A stretch of 39,088 bases of DNA from Clostridium sp. (GTDB taxonomy: Bacteria; Bacillota; Dethiobacteria; Dethiobacterales; Dethiobacteraceae): assembly GCA_018335695.1 (NCBI GenBank), contig JAGXRV010000079.1, positions 1-39,088 on the forward strand. The letters are read 5' to 3'. Positions 32,526 to 39,088 of the stretch are shown piece by piece; position 1 is the stretch's first letter; the number at the start of each line of letters is the position of its first letter. The notes under the pieces are model-generated. The model did no database searches. It was not told where the DNA came from and saw nothing but the letters and a program-made list of their open reading frames with translations. The translations under genes and the position numbers were made by a program.

Positions 32526-33692
32526 ACCCATGCTTTTTTTGTTTTTCCCCTGTAGATACTCCTCATAAATATACATTAACTCTTTATCAAATAGAGTCCG
32601 CTTTAAATCAACAGCCGCAGAACGAACCATTGACAGCATCTCTCCCGCTACTTCATCCGAAAGAACAATGCCGTATTCCTGGAATTTCAAAACAATAGAC
32701 CGGCTGCCCGAATGCTTGCCGATTATTATCTGACGTTCCAGTCCAACCTCCTCCGGATGAAATGCTTCATAGGTAGAAGGATTCTTAATAACGCCATCTG
32801 CGTGTATTCCCGACTCGTGAGCAAACATATTGGTACCCACGATTGGCATGCACACAGATAAAGTTCGACCGGAAGCAAGCGCCACATATTCGGAAATCTC
32901 ACGCAGCTCCCGCAGCTTAACTTGGACGTCTGTCTCATAGAGATATTTCAATGCCATAGCTACTTCAGCCAAAACAGCATTGCCTGCACGCTCTCCAAGG
33001 CCATTGACGGTGACGCCAACCAAAGAAGCACCGGCTCTCACTCCGGCCAGAGCGTTAGCTGTAGCCATACCAAAATCATTATGTGTATGCATTTCAATAT
33101 TCATGCCGGTAGCTTCAATTAGCTGCCTGATAATGTCATACGTTTTGAAGGGTTCCAATATCCCAACCGTGTCGCAAAAGCGTAACCGATCAGCCCCGCA
33201 CTCTTTGGCGCGCAAAATAAACTTAATTAAAAACTCCAAATCACTTCTTGAGGCATCTTCTGCATTGACAGAAACATATTTGTGATGCTTTTTTGCAAAT
33301 TCGACCGCCTTTGCCATGTTGTCAAGCACCCAATCACGAGACGTCTGCAGCTTATGAGTGATATGAATATCCGATGTAGAGATGGAAATAGCGAGCGAAT
33401 CAGTTCCGCAGTCGAGTGACTCCTTAATGTCGTCTACATTTGCACGATTCCATGCCATGATGCTTGCATCAAGACCCAAATCGACAATTGCTTTAATAGC
33501 TTCTTTTTCATCGCCACCCATCACAGGAATCCCAACTTCCAACTGATGAACCCCTAAGAAATCAAGCATTTGGGCAATCCGAACTTTTTCTTTGTTTGAA
33601 AATACTACACCGGCAGTCTGTTCCCCGTCACGCAACGTAGTATCCACAAGAATAACTTCTTTATTCTTCATTCCCTCAAAAAAACGCTTCAT
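32520..33692 (-). CDS. Homocitrate synthase-like enzyme (NifV/isopropylmalate synthase family)
   Basis: A 390-residue DRE-TIM aldolase. The N-terminal motif VDTTLRDGEQTAG supplies the catalytic Arg and metal Asp, with EVGIPVMGGDE after it, then ADRLRFCDTVGI, EMHTHNDFGMATANAL (the HxH metal motif) and VNGLGERAGNAVL. The SGIHADG and KHSG motifs close the family signature. No leucine-feedback (LeuA dimer) domain is present, which separates it from isopropylmalate synthase and fits NifV or lysine-pathway homocitrate synthase. No nif or lysine genes are nearby. It is the last gene of the proC-proB unit, 45 bases after proB. GAGGAGG precedes ATG 33692. Acceptor keto acid not certain. Confidence 0.82.
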   Translation of the reverse strand: MKRFFEGMKNKEVILVDTTLRDGEQTAGVVFSNKEKVRIAQMLDFLGVHQLEVGIPVMGGDEKEAIKAIVDLGLDASIMAWNRANVDDIKESLDCGTDSLAISISTSDIHITHKLQTSRDWVLDNMAKAVEFAKKHHKYVSVNAEDASRSDLEFLIKFILRAKECGADRLRFCDTVGILEPFKTYDIIRQLIEATGMNIEMHTHNDFGMATANALAGVRAGASLVGVTVNGLGERAGNAVLAEVAMALKYLYETDVQVKLRELREISEYVALASGRTLSVCMPIVGTNMFAHESGIHADGVIKNPSTYEAFHPEEVGLERQIIIGKHSGSRSIVLKFQEYGIVLSDEVAGEMLSMVRSAAVDLKRTLFDKELMYIYEEYLQGKNKKSMGA

Positions 33693-33737
33693 AAAGTGCC
33701 TCCTCTACAACTTTCTTAACCAGCATTGCTGCAAATA

Positions 33738-34865
33738 TCACTTCTTGACCACCATATTGTTCCTGTGAACGGCTTCCGAGCAAGGACGTTGTAACACTTC
33801 GGCCGCTTTCTCAGTTCGCAGCCCTTTGACTTTATTAAGTTCCGGTGCGCTGTAATTCACTAATCCTCTGGCAAATTCATTGCCGCAGCAATCCTCAATT
33901 ACGACCATTTCGCCCAATTCAAAGTCTCCGGTTACATCTAGGATACCGCTTGGCAACAGACTTTTTCCCTCTACTAACAGAGCTCTCCTTGCCCCATCGT
34001 CAACCACCAATCGGCCATGGATCGCTTGCCCATACGCTATCCAACGTTTTCTGCTCTCCAAGCATCTTTTCTGAGCGCAAAATAACGTCCCAACTTCTTC
34101 GCCGGCTAAAATCTGCTGCAGTATATCAGGCTTGGCACCGTGAGCAATCACCATGGGTATGCCTGAACTTGTTGCCACTTCGGCAGCTATCAGTTTTGTG
34201 ATCATTCCTCCGGTAGCCAATGATTCGGAACTCTGACCGGCCAATTTGCGAATATCCGGCGTAACTTGTTCAACCTTGCTGATTATCTCCGCATTTTCAT
34301 CCAGTTTTGGATTGGCAGAATACAACCCCTCAATATCTGAGAGGAGAACTAATAAATCGGCATCAAGAATGCTGGCAACCATGGCAGAAAGAGTGTCATT
34401 ATCGCCAAACTCAATTTCCTCTACAGCCACAGTATCATTCTCATTAATTACAGGCACAGCACCATATTGCAATAAAGAGTGTAGCGTATTGCGGGAGTTT
34501 AAATATCTCTTCCTGTCATTAAAGTCATCCCGGGTTAAAAGCACCTGTGCCACAACCAGCCCGTATTCAGTAAACAGCTTTTCATACATCTGAATCAACA
34601 GTCCTTGACCAATAGCTGCTAACGCCTGTTTTTCCGGGGTAGTTTGCGGCTTGCTTGATAGTCCGAGCCGTCCGATGCCTGCAGCCACCGCTCCTGAGGA
34701 CACTAAAACTACCCTCCGACCCTGATTGACCAAATCTGCAAGTTCCCGCACTACTTTTTCCATCTGACGCAAATTGAGTTTGCCTGTTGCATGGGTTAGA
34801 GTTCTGGTTCCAACTTTTACTACTACAGTCTTTGCTTCCTTTAACGAGCTTCTGCAAGAGTCCAT
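33738..34865 (-). CDS. proB: Glutamate 5-kinase with C-terminal PUA domain
   Basis: The 375-residue protein has an amino-acid kinase domain with VVVKVGTRTLTH, VVLVSSGAVAAG, PVINENDTVAVEEIEFGDNDTLSAMVA and LLSDIEGLYSANPK, and a C-terminal PUA domain at about 277-360 (GRLVVDDGARRALLVEGKSLLPSGI). It phosphorylates glutamate in the first step of proline synthesis. Its ATG overlaps the proC stop (TAATG). proA, the usual neighbour, is not in the window. Confidence 0.95.
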   Translation of the reverse strand: MDSCRSSLKEAKTVVVKVGTRTLTHATGKLNLRQMEKVVRELADLVNQGRRVVLVSSGAVAAGIGRLGLSSKPQTTPEKQALAAIGQGLLIQMYEKLFTEYGLVVAQVLLTRDDFNDRKRYLNSRNTLHSLLQYGAVPVINENDTVAVEEIEFGDNDTLSAMVASILDADLLVLLSDIEGLYSANPKLDENAEIISKVEQVTPDIRKLAGQSSESLATGGMITKLIAAEVATSSGIPMVIAHGAKPDILQQILAGEEVGTLFCAQKRCLESRKRWIAYGQAIHGRLVVDDGARRALLVEGKSLLPSGILDVTGDFELGEMVVIEDCCGNEFARGLVNYSAPELNKVKGLRTEKAAEVLQRPCSEAVHRNNMVVKK

Positions 34866-35665
34866 TACTCACCTAACTCCCTGGAGCGCTCCATCGCTTT
34901 CTTTACAGCTTTTTGCACAGCACCGCGGAAGCCATCTTGCTCCAGTGAATATAATGCGGCGGCAGTAGCGCCCCCAGGTGAGGTTACCATCTCCCGCAGC
35001 ACCGCCGGGTGCTCCTCAGTTACGAGCACCATCTTTGCCGCACCAAGCACTGTCTGCGCAGCCATCTCCAAAGCCATAGCCCGCGGCATTCCGCCAAGCA
35101 CGCCGCCATCTGCCAAAGCTTCAATCATCAGATAAACATACGCCGGACCACTCCCGCTCAAACCTGTAACAGCATCAAGCATCTTCTCCGGCACAATATG
35201 CACCATTCCCAGTGCTTCAAGCCAGGAAGCGACTTGGTGCAAATCTTCATCTGCCACATGTGCCCCTATGCTAAGCGCCATAGCCCCTTCGCCCACCTGG
35301 CAAGGGGTATTTGGCATCACACGAATTACCCCTACTTTACTGGAAAAGCGCTGTTCAATATCTTTAATACCTATTCCCGCAGCAACAGAGACGATAACTT
35401 GTCCGTCCTTCATTATTGGTGCAATATGCCGCAGCAATGGTTTCATATCTTGTGGCTTTACAGCCAAAAAAATAACCTTGGCCGCCATAGCGACACTTTG
35501 CGCATCCAAAGCAGCTTTAATTCCAAAAGCATCAGCCATCCCTTCCAGCTTTACCTTCAGGGCATCAAAAGCCACAATTTCTGCAGGTGCAACTCCCTTA
35601 GCCAATAAACCCTTCAAAAGGGCTCCGCCCATAGTTCCAAGACCAATAAAACCTATCTGGCCCAT
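34865..35665 (-). CDS. proC: Pyrroline-5-carboxylate reductase
   Basis: The 266-residue protein has an N-terminal NAD(P)-binding motif (IGFIGLGTMGGALLKGLL), VFLAVKPQDM, the conserved RVMPNTPCQVGEGA and the C-terminal substrate helix region DAVTGLSGSGPAYVYLMIEALADGGV with REMVTSPGGATAA. It makes proline from pyrroline-5-carboxylate. ATG 35665 follows GGGAGGTGA; the frame could extend to 35689 without a ribosome site. First gene of the proC-proB-homocitrate-synthase-like unit. Confidence 0.96.
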   Translation of the reverse strand: MGQIGFIGLGTMGGALLKGLLAKGVAPAEIVAFDALKVKLEGMADAFGIKAALDAQSVAMAAKVIFLAVKPQDMKPLLRHIAPIMKDGQVIVSVAAGIGIKDIEQRFSSKVGVIRVMPNTPCQVGEGAMALSIGAHVADEDLHQVASWLEALGMVHIVPEKMLDAVTGLSGSGPAYVYLMIEALADGGVLGGMPRAMALEMAAQTVLGAAKMVLVTEEHPAVLREMVTSPGGATAAALYSLEQDGFRGAVQKAVKKAMERSRELGE

Positions 35666-35706
35666 TATTTCACCTCCCGTAAATATCAAGCCAAGCGATT
35701 TCCTCT

Positions 35707-35735
35707 ATTTTATTACACATGCCGCCTATTTACAA
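35707..35735 (-). promoter_or_regulatory. Promoter of the proC operon
   Basis: Leftward, TTGTAA (35730-35735) and TAAAAT (35707-35712) are separated by 17 bases. They lie about 42 bases before the proC start. The rest of this 260-base gap (35666-35927) shows no further gene or clear hairpin. Confidence 0.5.
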
Positions 35736-35927
35736 GACATAACACCTTTTCATGTGAATACCTTTTCAACAGACTAACCCATCGTAAGTTCAGACTGTTT
35801 TCACTGATTTTTCAGCACAAAATTAAATTTCCAGAAGGAAAATGTTTTATCGGTAAAGAATTAGGTAGTGGGAATAGCTTATCCTGTTTAATCATGGCTT
35901 TAGAATATTTTATGGTAGGTGAATTTA

Positions 35928-36710
35928 ATGCGATACACATTCTTGCAAATTACGATTCAAGCTAAAATTGCCACAATCACCATCAACCGTCCAGAAGTCC
36001 TAAACGCTCTCAAGTTCGAAGTGCTTGGCGAACTAAGGGACGCAATGCTCACTCTGCGGGACGATGAGGATGTTAAAGTGGTTGTAATTACAGGCGCAGG
36101 GCCAAAAGCATTTGTCGCAGGGGCGGACGTTGCTGTTATGGCTGAATTAGGCTCGCTGGAAGCACGTAAATATATCATGGCCGGCCATGAAACATTCGAC
36201 TTAATTGCCGGCTTTCCCAAGCCGGTAGTCGCCGCCGTCAATGGGTTTGCCCTCGGCGGCGGATGTGAACTGGCACTCTCCTGTGACTTTATCTATGCGG
36301 CAGAACACGCGCGTTTCGGGCTGCCGGAAATAACGCTTGGCATTATTCCCGGCTGGGGCGGAACGCAACGCCTGCCACAGCGCATTGGGATCGGTTTAGC
36401 CAAAGAAATGATCTATTCCGGGAAAGTGATTGATGCCGCAGAAGCAAAAGCTATAGGCTTAGTAAACAAACTTTTTCCGGCTGAGGGTTTTCTTGATGCT
36501 GTAAAAGAGGAACTAAACTCCATTATCAGCAAGAGCATTGTGCCGCTTACCATGGCAAAAGCAGCAGTAAACGCTTATCTTGACGGGGGCGAAGCTGCCG
36601 GAAAGGCAATGGAAATCCAGTCGGTTTGCATTTGTTTTTCTGCCCAAGATCAAAAAGAAGGCATGGCAGCATTCCTGCAAAAGCGTAAACCTGAATTTCT
36701 GGATAAATGA
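35928..36710 (+). CDS. Enoyl-CoA hydratase/isomerase (crotonase family)
   Basis: The 260-residue protein has the crotonase oxyanion-hole segments AFVAGADVAVMAEL and NGFALGGGCELALSCDFIYA, and FGLPEITLGIIPGWGGTQRL. Both catalytic glutamates of true hydratases are present: in GGGCEL and in LPEITLG. It should hydrate enoyl-CoA, probably crotonyl-CoA, in beta-oxidation or butyrate fermentation. ATG 35928 follows TAGGTGA; the GTG at 35919 lies in that site. It stands alone, without the usual thiolase or acyl-CoA dehydrogenase neighbours. Confidence 0.92.
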   Translation: MRYTFLQITIQAKIATITINRPEVLNALKFEVLGELRDAMLTLRDDEDVKVVVITGAGPKAFVAGADVAVMAELGSLEARKYIMAGHETFDLIAGFPKPVVAAVNGFALGGGCELALSCDFIYAAEHARFGLPEITLGIIPGWGGTQRLPQRIGIGLAKEMIYSGKVIDAAEAKAIGLVNKLFPAEGFLDAVKEELNSIISKSIVPLTMAKAAVNAYLDGGEAAGKAMEIQSVCICFSAQDQKEGMAAFLQKRKPEFLDK

Positions 36711-36812
36711 TTTACCGTTCTGAATAAGATTTTATTTCCTTGGTATTTAGTTTTCTCCTCATACCGAATTGTTTTGCAGAGAAACATTTTGCCGGTAGCG
36801 GGATGTTAGAGT

Positions 36813-36841
36813 TTGACAAACCCAAGAACTTACGCTACAAT
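36813..36841 (+). promoter_or_regulatory. Promoter of the tRNA-Trp gene
   Basis: TTGACA (36813-36818), a 17-base spacer and TACAAT (36836-36841) give a near-perfect sigma-A promoter. Transcription would start 7-8 bases later, about 5 bases before the mature tRNA. Confidence 0.85.
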
Positions 36842-36853
36842 ATCTATGGATGC

Positions 36854-36929
36854 AGGGGAGTAGCTCAATTGGTAGAGTAGCGGTCTCCAAAACCGTTGGT
36901 TGCGGGTTCAAGTCCTGTCTCCCCTGCCA
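36854..36929 (+). tRNA. tRNA-Trp (anticodon CCA)
   Basis: The 76 bases fold as a full cloverleaf. The acceptor AGGGGAG pairs with CTCCCCT, the D-arm is GCTC with loop AATTGGTA, the anticodon stem GCGGT/ACCGT carries CCA at 36887-36889, and the T-arm loop holds GTTCAAG. The discriminator is G, as expected for tryptophan, and CCA is encoded. Confidence 0.97.
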
Positions 36930-36945
36930 TAAAAAATTAACTAAA

Positions 36946-36971
36946 CACCGCAATCTTTTGCGGTGCTTTTT
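36946..36971 (+). terminator. Intrinsic terminator after tRNA-Trp
   Basis: CACCGCAA (36946-36953) pairs with TTGCGGTG (36958-36965) around TCTT, followed by C and five Ts. It lies between the tRNA and queC. Confidence 0.85.
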
Positions 36972-37006
36972 ACTACTTCCACATTTTATAACTGGAGGTG
37001 CCTTTG

Positions 37007-37696
37007 ATGAGGAGGGCAGTCATCCTCTTATCCGGCGGGATGGATTCGGTTACGGCCTTGGCCTTGGCTGCAAGAGAAAATGAAGAAGTATATGCTCTCT
37101 CATTTTACTATGGACAACGTCACAGCAAGGAATTAGAATGTGCCCGTTGGCAGGCAAAGCACTATGCCGTGAAAGATCATGCGCTGATAGAATTAGATCT
37201 GAGTTTTATAAACTGTTCATCATTACTGGATAAAAATATTGCTATTTCTAAAGAAGAAACTGATTCCATCCCAAACACTGTCGTGCCCGGGAGAAATATG
37301 ATTTTTCTGTCATATGCAGCAGCTTACGCAGAAATTAAAAAAGCTGAAAAAATTTATTTGGGAGTCAGCCAACTGGACTACTCCGGCTATGTTGATTGTC
37401 GCGAACCTTTTGTGAAAGCAATGGAGATTGCTATAAATGAAGGCATTACATGGTGCGCTGAAGGTCAAGGCAAGATTAAGGTGGAAGTACCTTTTATGCA
37501 CATGTCAAAAGCAGATGAACTAAAGCTAGGCAATCTGCTGGGAGTTGATTATTCTAAGACTTGGACATGCTACACAGAGAGTGAGCAGGCTTGCGGCGTA
37601 TGCCCCAGTTGTCGGCTAAGGCTTAAAGCCTTCAATCAGCTCGGCATGATTGATCCGATTGCATATAAAAATAAAGAAGAGGTTTGCAAATGTTAA
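37007..37696 (+). CDS. queC: 7-cyano-7-deazaguanine (preQ0) synthase
   Basis: The 229-residue protein has the PP-loop AVILLSGGMDSVTAL, the PGRNMIFLSYAAAYAE segment and a C-terminal zinc site CYTESEQACGVCPSCRLR with four cysteines. It turns 7-carboxy-7-deazaguanine into preQ0 with ammonia and ATP, on the way to queuosine. ATG 37007 follows TGGAGGTG at 7 bases; the GTG at 36998 is in that site. Overlaps queD by 7 bases. Confidence 0.95.
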   Translation: MRRAVILLSGGMDSVTALALAARENEEVYALSFYYGQRHSKELECARWQAKHYAVKDHALIELDLSFINCSSLLDKNIAISKEETDSIPNTVVPGRNMIFLSYAAAYAEIKKAEKIYLGVSQLDYSGYVDCREPFVKAMEIAINEGITWCAEGQGKIKVEVPFMHMSKADELKLGNLLGVDYSKTWTCYTESEQACGVCPSCRLRLKAFNQLGMIDPIAYKNKEEVCKC

Positions 37697-38040
37697 GCAT
37701 TACTAAAACATTCAATTTTGATTCAGCCCACTGGTTAACAGACTACGAAGGGTCTTGCGGCCAACTGCATGGTCATAGATTTAAACTGGAGATTACTGTA
37801 ACGGGCGACCTGGTTGATGGAATGATAATGGATTTCGGCGAGTTAAAGGAAATAGTTAAACCTGTGGTAGAGCAGTTGGACCACAAATGTTTAAATCATA
37901 TCTTGCCTTTCAGAACTACTGCCGAAAATATCCTTTTGTATCTTGTTAAAGAAGTGTCAGGCAAGCTGCCTGCGAGAGTCGACTTAAAAAAAGCACGCTT
38001 GTGGGAAACCCCATCCAGTTATGCTGAATGGGAGAAATAG
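37690..38040 (+). CDS. queD: 6-carboxy-5,6,7,8-tetrahydropterin synthase
   Basis: The 116-residue T-fold protein carries the zinc histidines in FDSAHWL and LHGHRF, the catalytic Cys in GSCGQLHGH, and downstream DFGELKEIV, LDHKCLN and the pterin-anchoring Glu in ARLWETPSSYAEW. It makes 6-carboxytetrahydropterin from dihydroneopterin triphosphate. It lies between queC and queE with overlaps or near-overlaps on both sides. Confidence 0.95.
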   Translation: MLSITKTFNFDSAHWLTDYEGSCGQLHGHRFKLEITVTGDLVDGMIMDFGELKEIVKPVVEQLDHKCLNHILPFRTTAENILLYLVKEVSGKLPARVDLKKARLWETPSSYAEWEK

Positions 38041-38041
38041 C

Positions 38042-38614
38042 ATGCGGGTAGTTGAGATTTTTAATTCTATTCAGGGAGAGGGCGCTTACACCGGCTATGC
38101 AGCTTCTTTTGTCAGGCTGGCAGGATGCAATTTGCGCTGTCACTGGTGCGATACAAAAGAAAGTTGGCCTCTCTCTGCTGGTTATGAACTGGAAGCTAAT
38201 GAAATAGCCGAAAGATGTCTGCGCAAGCTAGTCATCATCACCGGCGGAGAACCATTGTTACATGATTTATCTGCTTTGGTTACAATGATGCGTAACCGTG
38301 GACAGCGGGTGCATTTAGAAACTAACGGAACGTTACCCTTACCTGACGGCATTGAACTGGACTGGGTTGCAGTCTCCCCGAAGTTCGAAAGTGACTACGC
38401 TCTTAAACCGCAAAAAATTGATGAAATCAAATTGGTGATGGATAATCATGCCAATGACCGTTTGATTGCACATTTACTTAAGTGCTATTCGCTGGTTTAT
38501 CTGCAACCTGAGAGCATGAACCCCCAAAGTATTAACCGCTGCTTGGAATACATAAACAAGTATCCGGAGCTGAAACTGAGCTTGCAGATTCATAAAATTT
38601 TAAACATAAAATGA
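38042..38614 (+). CDS. queE: 7-carboxy-7-deazaguanine synthase (radical SAM)
   Basis: The 190-residue protein carries the radical-SAM cluster motif CNLRCHWC (CxxxCxxC), IFNSIQGEGAYTG before it, ITGGEPLLH and HLETNGTLPL after it, and a VSPK segment. It rearranges 6-carboxytetrahydropterin into the deazaguanine ring. The ATG lies one base after the queD stop. It is a short form of the family. queF is not in the window; preQ0 reductase would have to be encoded elsewhere. Confidence 0.95.
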   Translation: MRVVEIFNSIQGEGAYTGYAASFVRLAGCNLRCHWCDTKESWPLSAGYELEANEIAERCLRKLVIITGGEPLLHDLSALVTMMRNRGQRVHLETNGTLPLPDGIELDWVAVSPKFESDYALKPQKIDEIKLVMDNHANDRLIAHLLKCYSLVYLQPESMNPQSINRCLEYINKYPELKLSLQIHKILNIK

Positions 38615-38645
38615 TAAATCGTTATTATATAGAATCTTTGCAGTA

Positions 38646-38674
38646 TTGACATCTTTTTCCATATATGATACCAT
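38646..38674 (+). promoter_or_regulatory. Promoter of the coiled-coil repeat gene
   Basis: TTGACA (38646-38651) and TACCAT (38669-38674) are 17 bases apart. The predicted start (about 38681) falls on the LexA-type palindrome that follows. Confidence 0.65.
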
Positions 38675-38679
38675 TTGAG

Positions 38680-38695
38680 CAGAACATATGTTCTG
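38680..38695. promoter_or_regulatory. LexA (SOS) operator
   Basis: The 16-base perfect palindrome CAGAACATATGTTCTG contains GAACATATGTTC (38682-38693), which fits the Gram-positive LexA/DinR consensus GAACNNNNGTTC with the preferred central RNRY. It begins 6 bases after the -10 element, where a bound repressor would block transcription. Confidence 0.8.
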
Positions 38696-38762
38696 GCGAT
38701 TCCTCCAGTAGTGGCAATTTGTTCTTTGGTTTAAGATTATCTGCGATTGGGAGGTATTCATA

Positions 38763-39088
38763 ATGGAAAAAATTCTGCATCAAATTCTCGAAAAGGTTAA
38801 CTCTCTCGACGATGGTCAAAGTACAATCCTCGCCCGTTTGGATAGTTTTGAAGAAACACAGAACGCAATCCTTGTCCGACTGGATAGTTTTGAAGAAACA
38901 CAGAACGCTATCCTTGTCCGACTGGATAGTTTTGAAGAAACACAGAACGCTATCCTTGTCCGACTGGACAGTTTCGAAGAAACACAGAACGCAATCCTTG
39001 TCCGACTGGATAGTTTTGAAGAAACACAAAACGCAATCCTTGTCCGACTGGATAGTTTTGAAGAAACACAAAACGCAATCCTTGTCCG
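38763..39088 (+). CDS. Tandem-repeat coiled-coil protein, SOS-type promoter, 3' end beyond the window
   Basis: ATG 38763 follows GGGAGGT at 8 bases. After a 25-residue lead (MEKILHQILEKVNS... including one degenerate unit) the frame consists of identical 14-residue units LDSFEETQNAILVR. Six are present from 38838 to the window end, the last cut by one base. Fourteen residues equal two heptads, with hydrophobic Leu, Phe, Ile and Leu spaced for a continuous coiled coil. There is no signal peptide or membrane segment so far. I do not recognise the family; the C-terminal part that would show its function is not in the window. The LexA operator suggests induction by DNA damage. Confidence 0.8.
   Translation, partial: MEKILHQILEKVNSLDDGQSTILARLDSFEETQNAILVRLDSFEETQNAILVRLDSFEETQNAILVRLDSFEETQNAILVRLDSFEETQNAILVRLDSFEETQNAILV
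38838..39088 (+). repeat. 42-bp tandem repeat array inside the coiled-coil gene
   Basis: Units begin at 38838, 38880, 38922, 38964, 39006 and 39048. They differ at only a few third (or first, Leu) codon positions and all encode the same 14 residues. A diverged copy lies at 38796-38837. The array continues past the right edge, so the copy number is unknown. Confidence 0.95.

Noticed and set aside
36931-36971. Possible preQ1 riboswitch before queC
   Set aside because: An A-rich stretch (AAAAAATTAACTAA) is present, but the preceding hairpin is the tRNA and the conserved aptamer loop is missing; the hairpin at 36946-36965 is a plain terminator.
38625-39071. 148-residue leftward frame with repeated CFFKTIQSDKDCVL units
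   Set aside because: It is the complement of the rightward coiled-coil repeats. The rightward frame has a promoter, an operator, a good ribosome site and silent-only variation; the leftward frame has none and would run through the promoter.
38838-39088. Possible CRISPR array at the right end
   Set aside because: Units are head-to-tail 42-mers with no unique spacers and lie in frame within a protein gene.

Overview
The window looks like a piece of chromosome from an anaerobic, endospore-forming Bacillota (Clostridia-like in the broad sense). The evidence is an alpha/beta-type small acid-soluble spore protein, two CotF-like coat proteins, ADP-forming acetate-CoA ligase, rubredoxin and a stand-alone desulforedoxin, strong AGGAGG-type ribosome sites and frequent TTG/GTG starts. 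No species can be named from the sequence alone. Apart from a partial IS1634-like transposase at the left edge I see no mobile element, prophage or CRISPR array.

Layout, left to right. (a) 1-0.6 kb: 5' end of an IS transposase. (b) 0.6-2.4 kb: promoter, structured leader with an intrinsic terminator, then an SbtA-type bicarbonate transporter and a small PII-like protein. (c) 2.4-7.6 kb: a DegS/DegU-like two-component pair facing away from acetate-CoA ligase (ADP-forming) and a P-loop/DRTGG protein. (d) 7.6-14.7 kb: DNA repair (nfo), spore protein, ZIP transporter and a redox/stress group (SOD, OsmC, desulforedoxin, rubredoxin), with psuG coupled to a DUF1786 gene and an HD-GYP phosphodiesterase. 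(e) 14.7-21.8 kb: a complete phosphate operon, pstS-C-A-B-phoU-phoP-phoR, behind a recognisable PhoP-box array. (f) 21.8-27.3 kb: phosphofructokinase plus a ThiD-ThiN fusion, facing a membrane ClpP/SDH-like protease and a large FtsA-like ATPase with a repeat-rich C-terminus. (g) 27.4-29.3 kb: spore-coat genes followed by a 56-residue protein and an ATP-grasp-like protein. (h) 29.3-36.7 kb: acyl-CoA synthetase, amidohydrolase, zinc-ribbon protein, proC-proB-homocitrate-synthase-like operon and a crotonase. (i) 36.8-38.6 kb: tRNA-Trp and queC-queD-queE. (j) 38.6 kb to the end: a LexA-box-controlled gene made of identical 14-residue coiled-coil repeats, running off the window.

Functional themes are acyl-CoA and acetate energy metabolism, phosphate starvation response, handling of oxygen and reactive species by an anaerobe, sporulation, and queuosine precursor synthesis. 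Convergent genes are packed very tightly: at several junctions the stop codon of one or both genes lies inside the shared bidirectional terminator hairpin.

The observations most worth following up are the SOS-type promoter in front of the tandem coiled-coil gene at the right end, the unassigned structured leader with terminator before sbtA, the FtsA-like protein with beta-grasp-like repeats coupled to a membrane protease, the psuG-DUF1786 coupling, and the 56-residue/ATP-grasp pair in the coat-gene neighbourhood. All functional statements are from reading the sequence; no database search was run.
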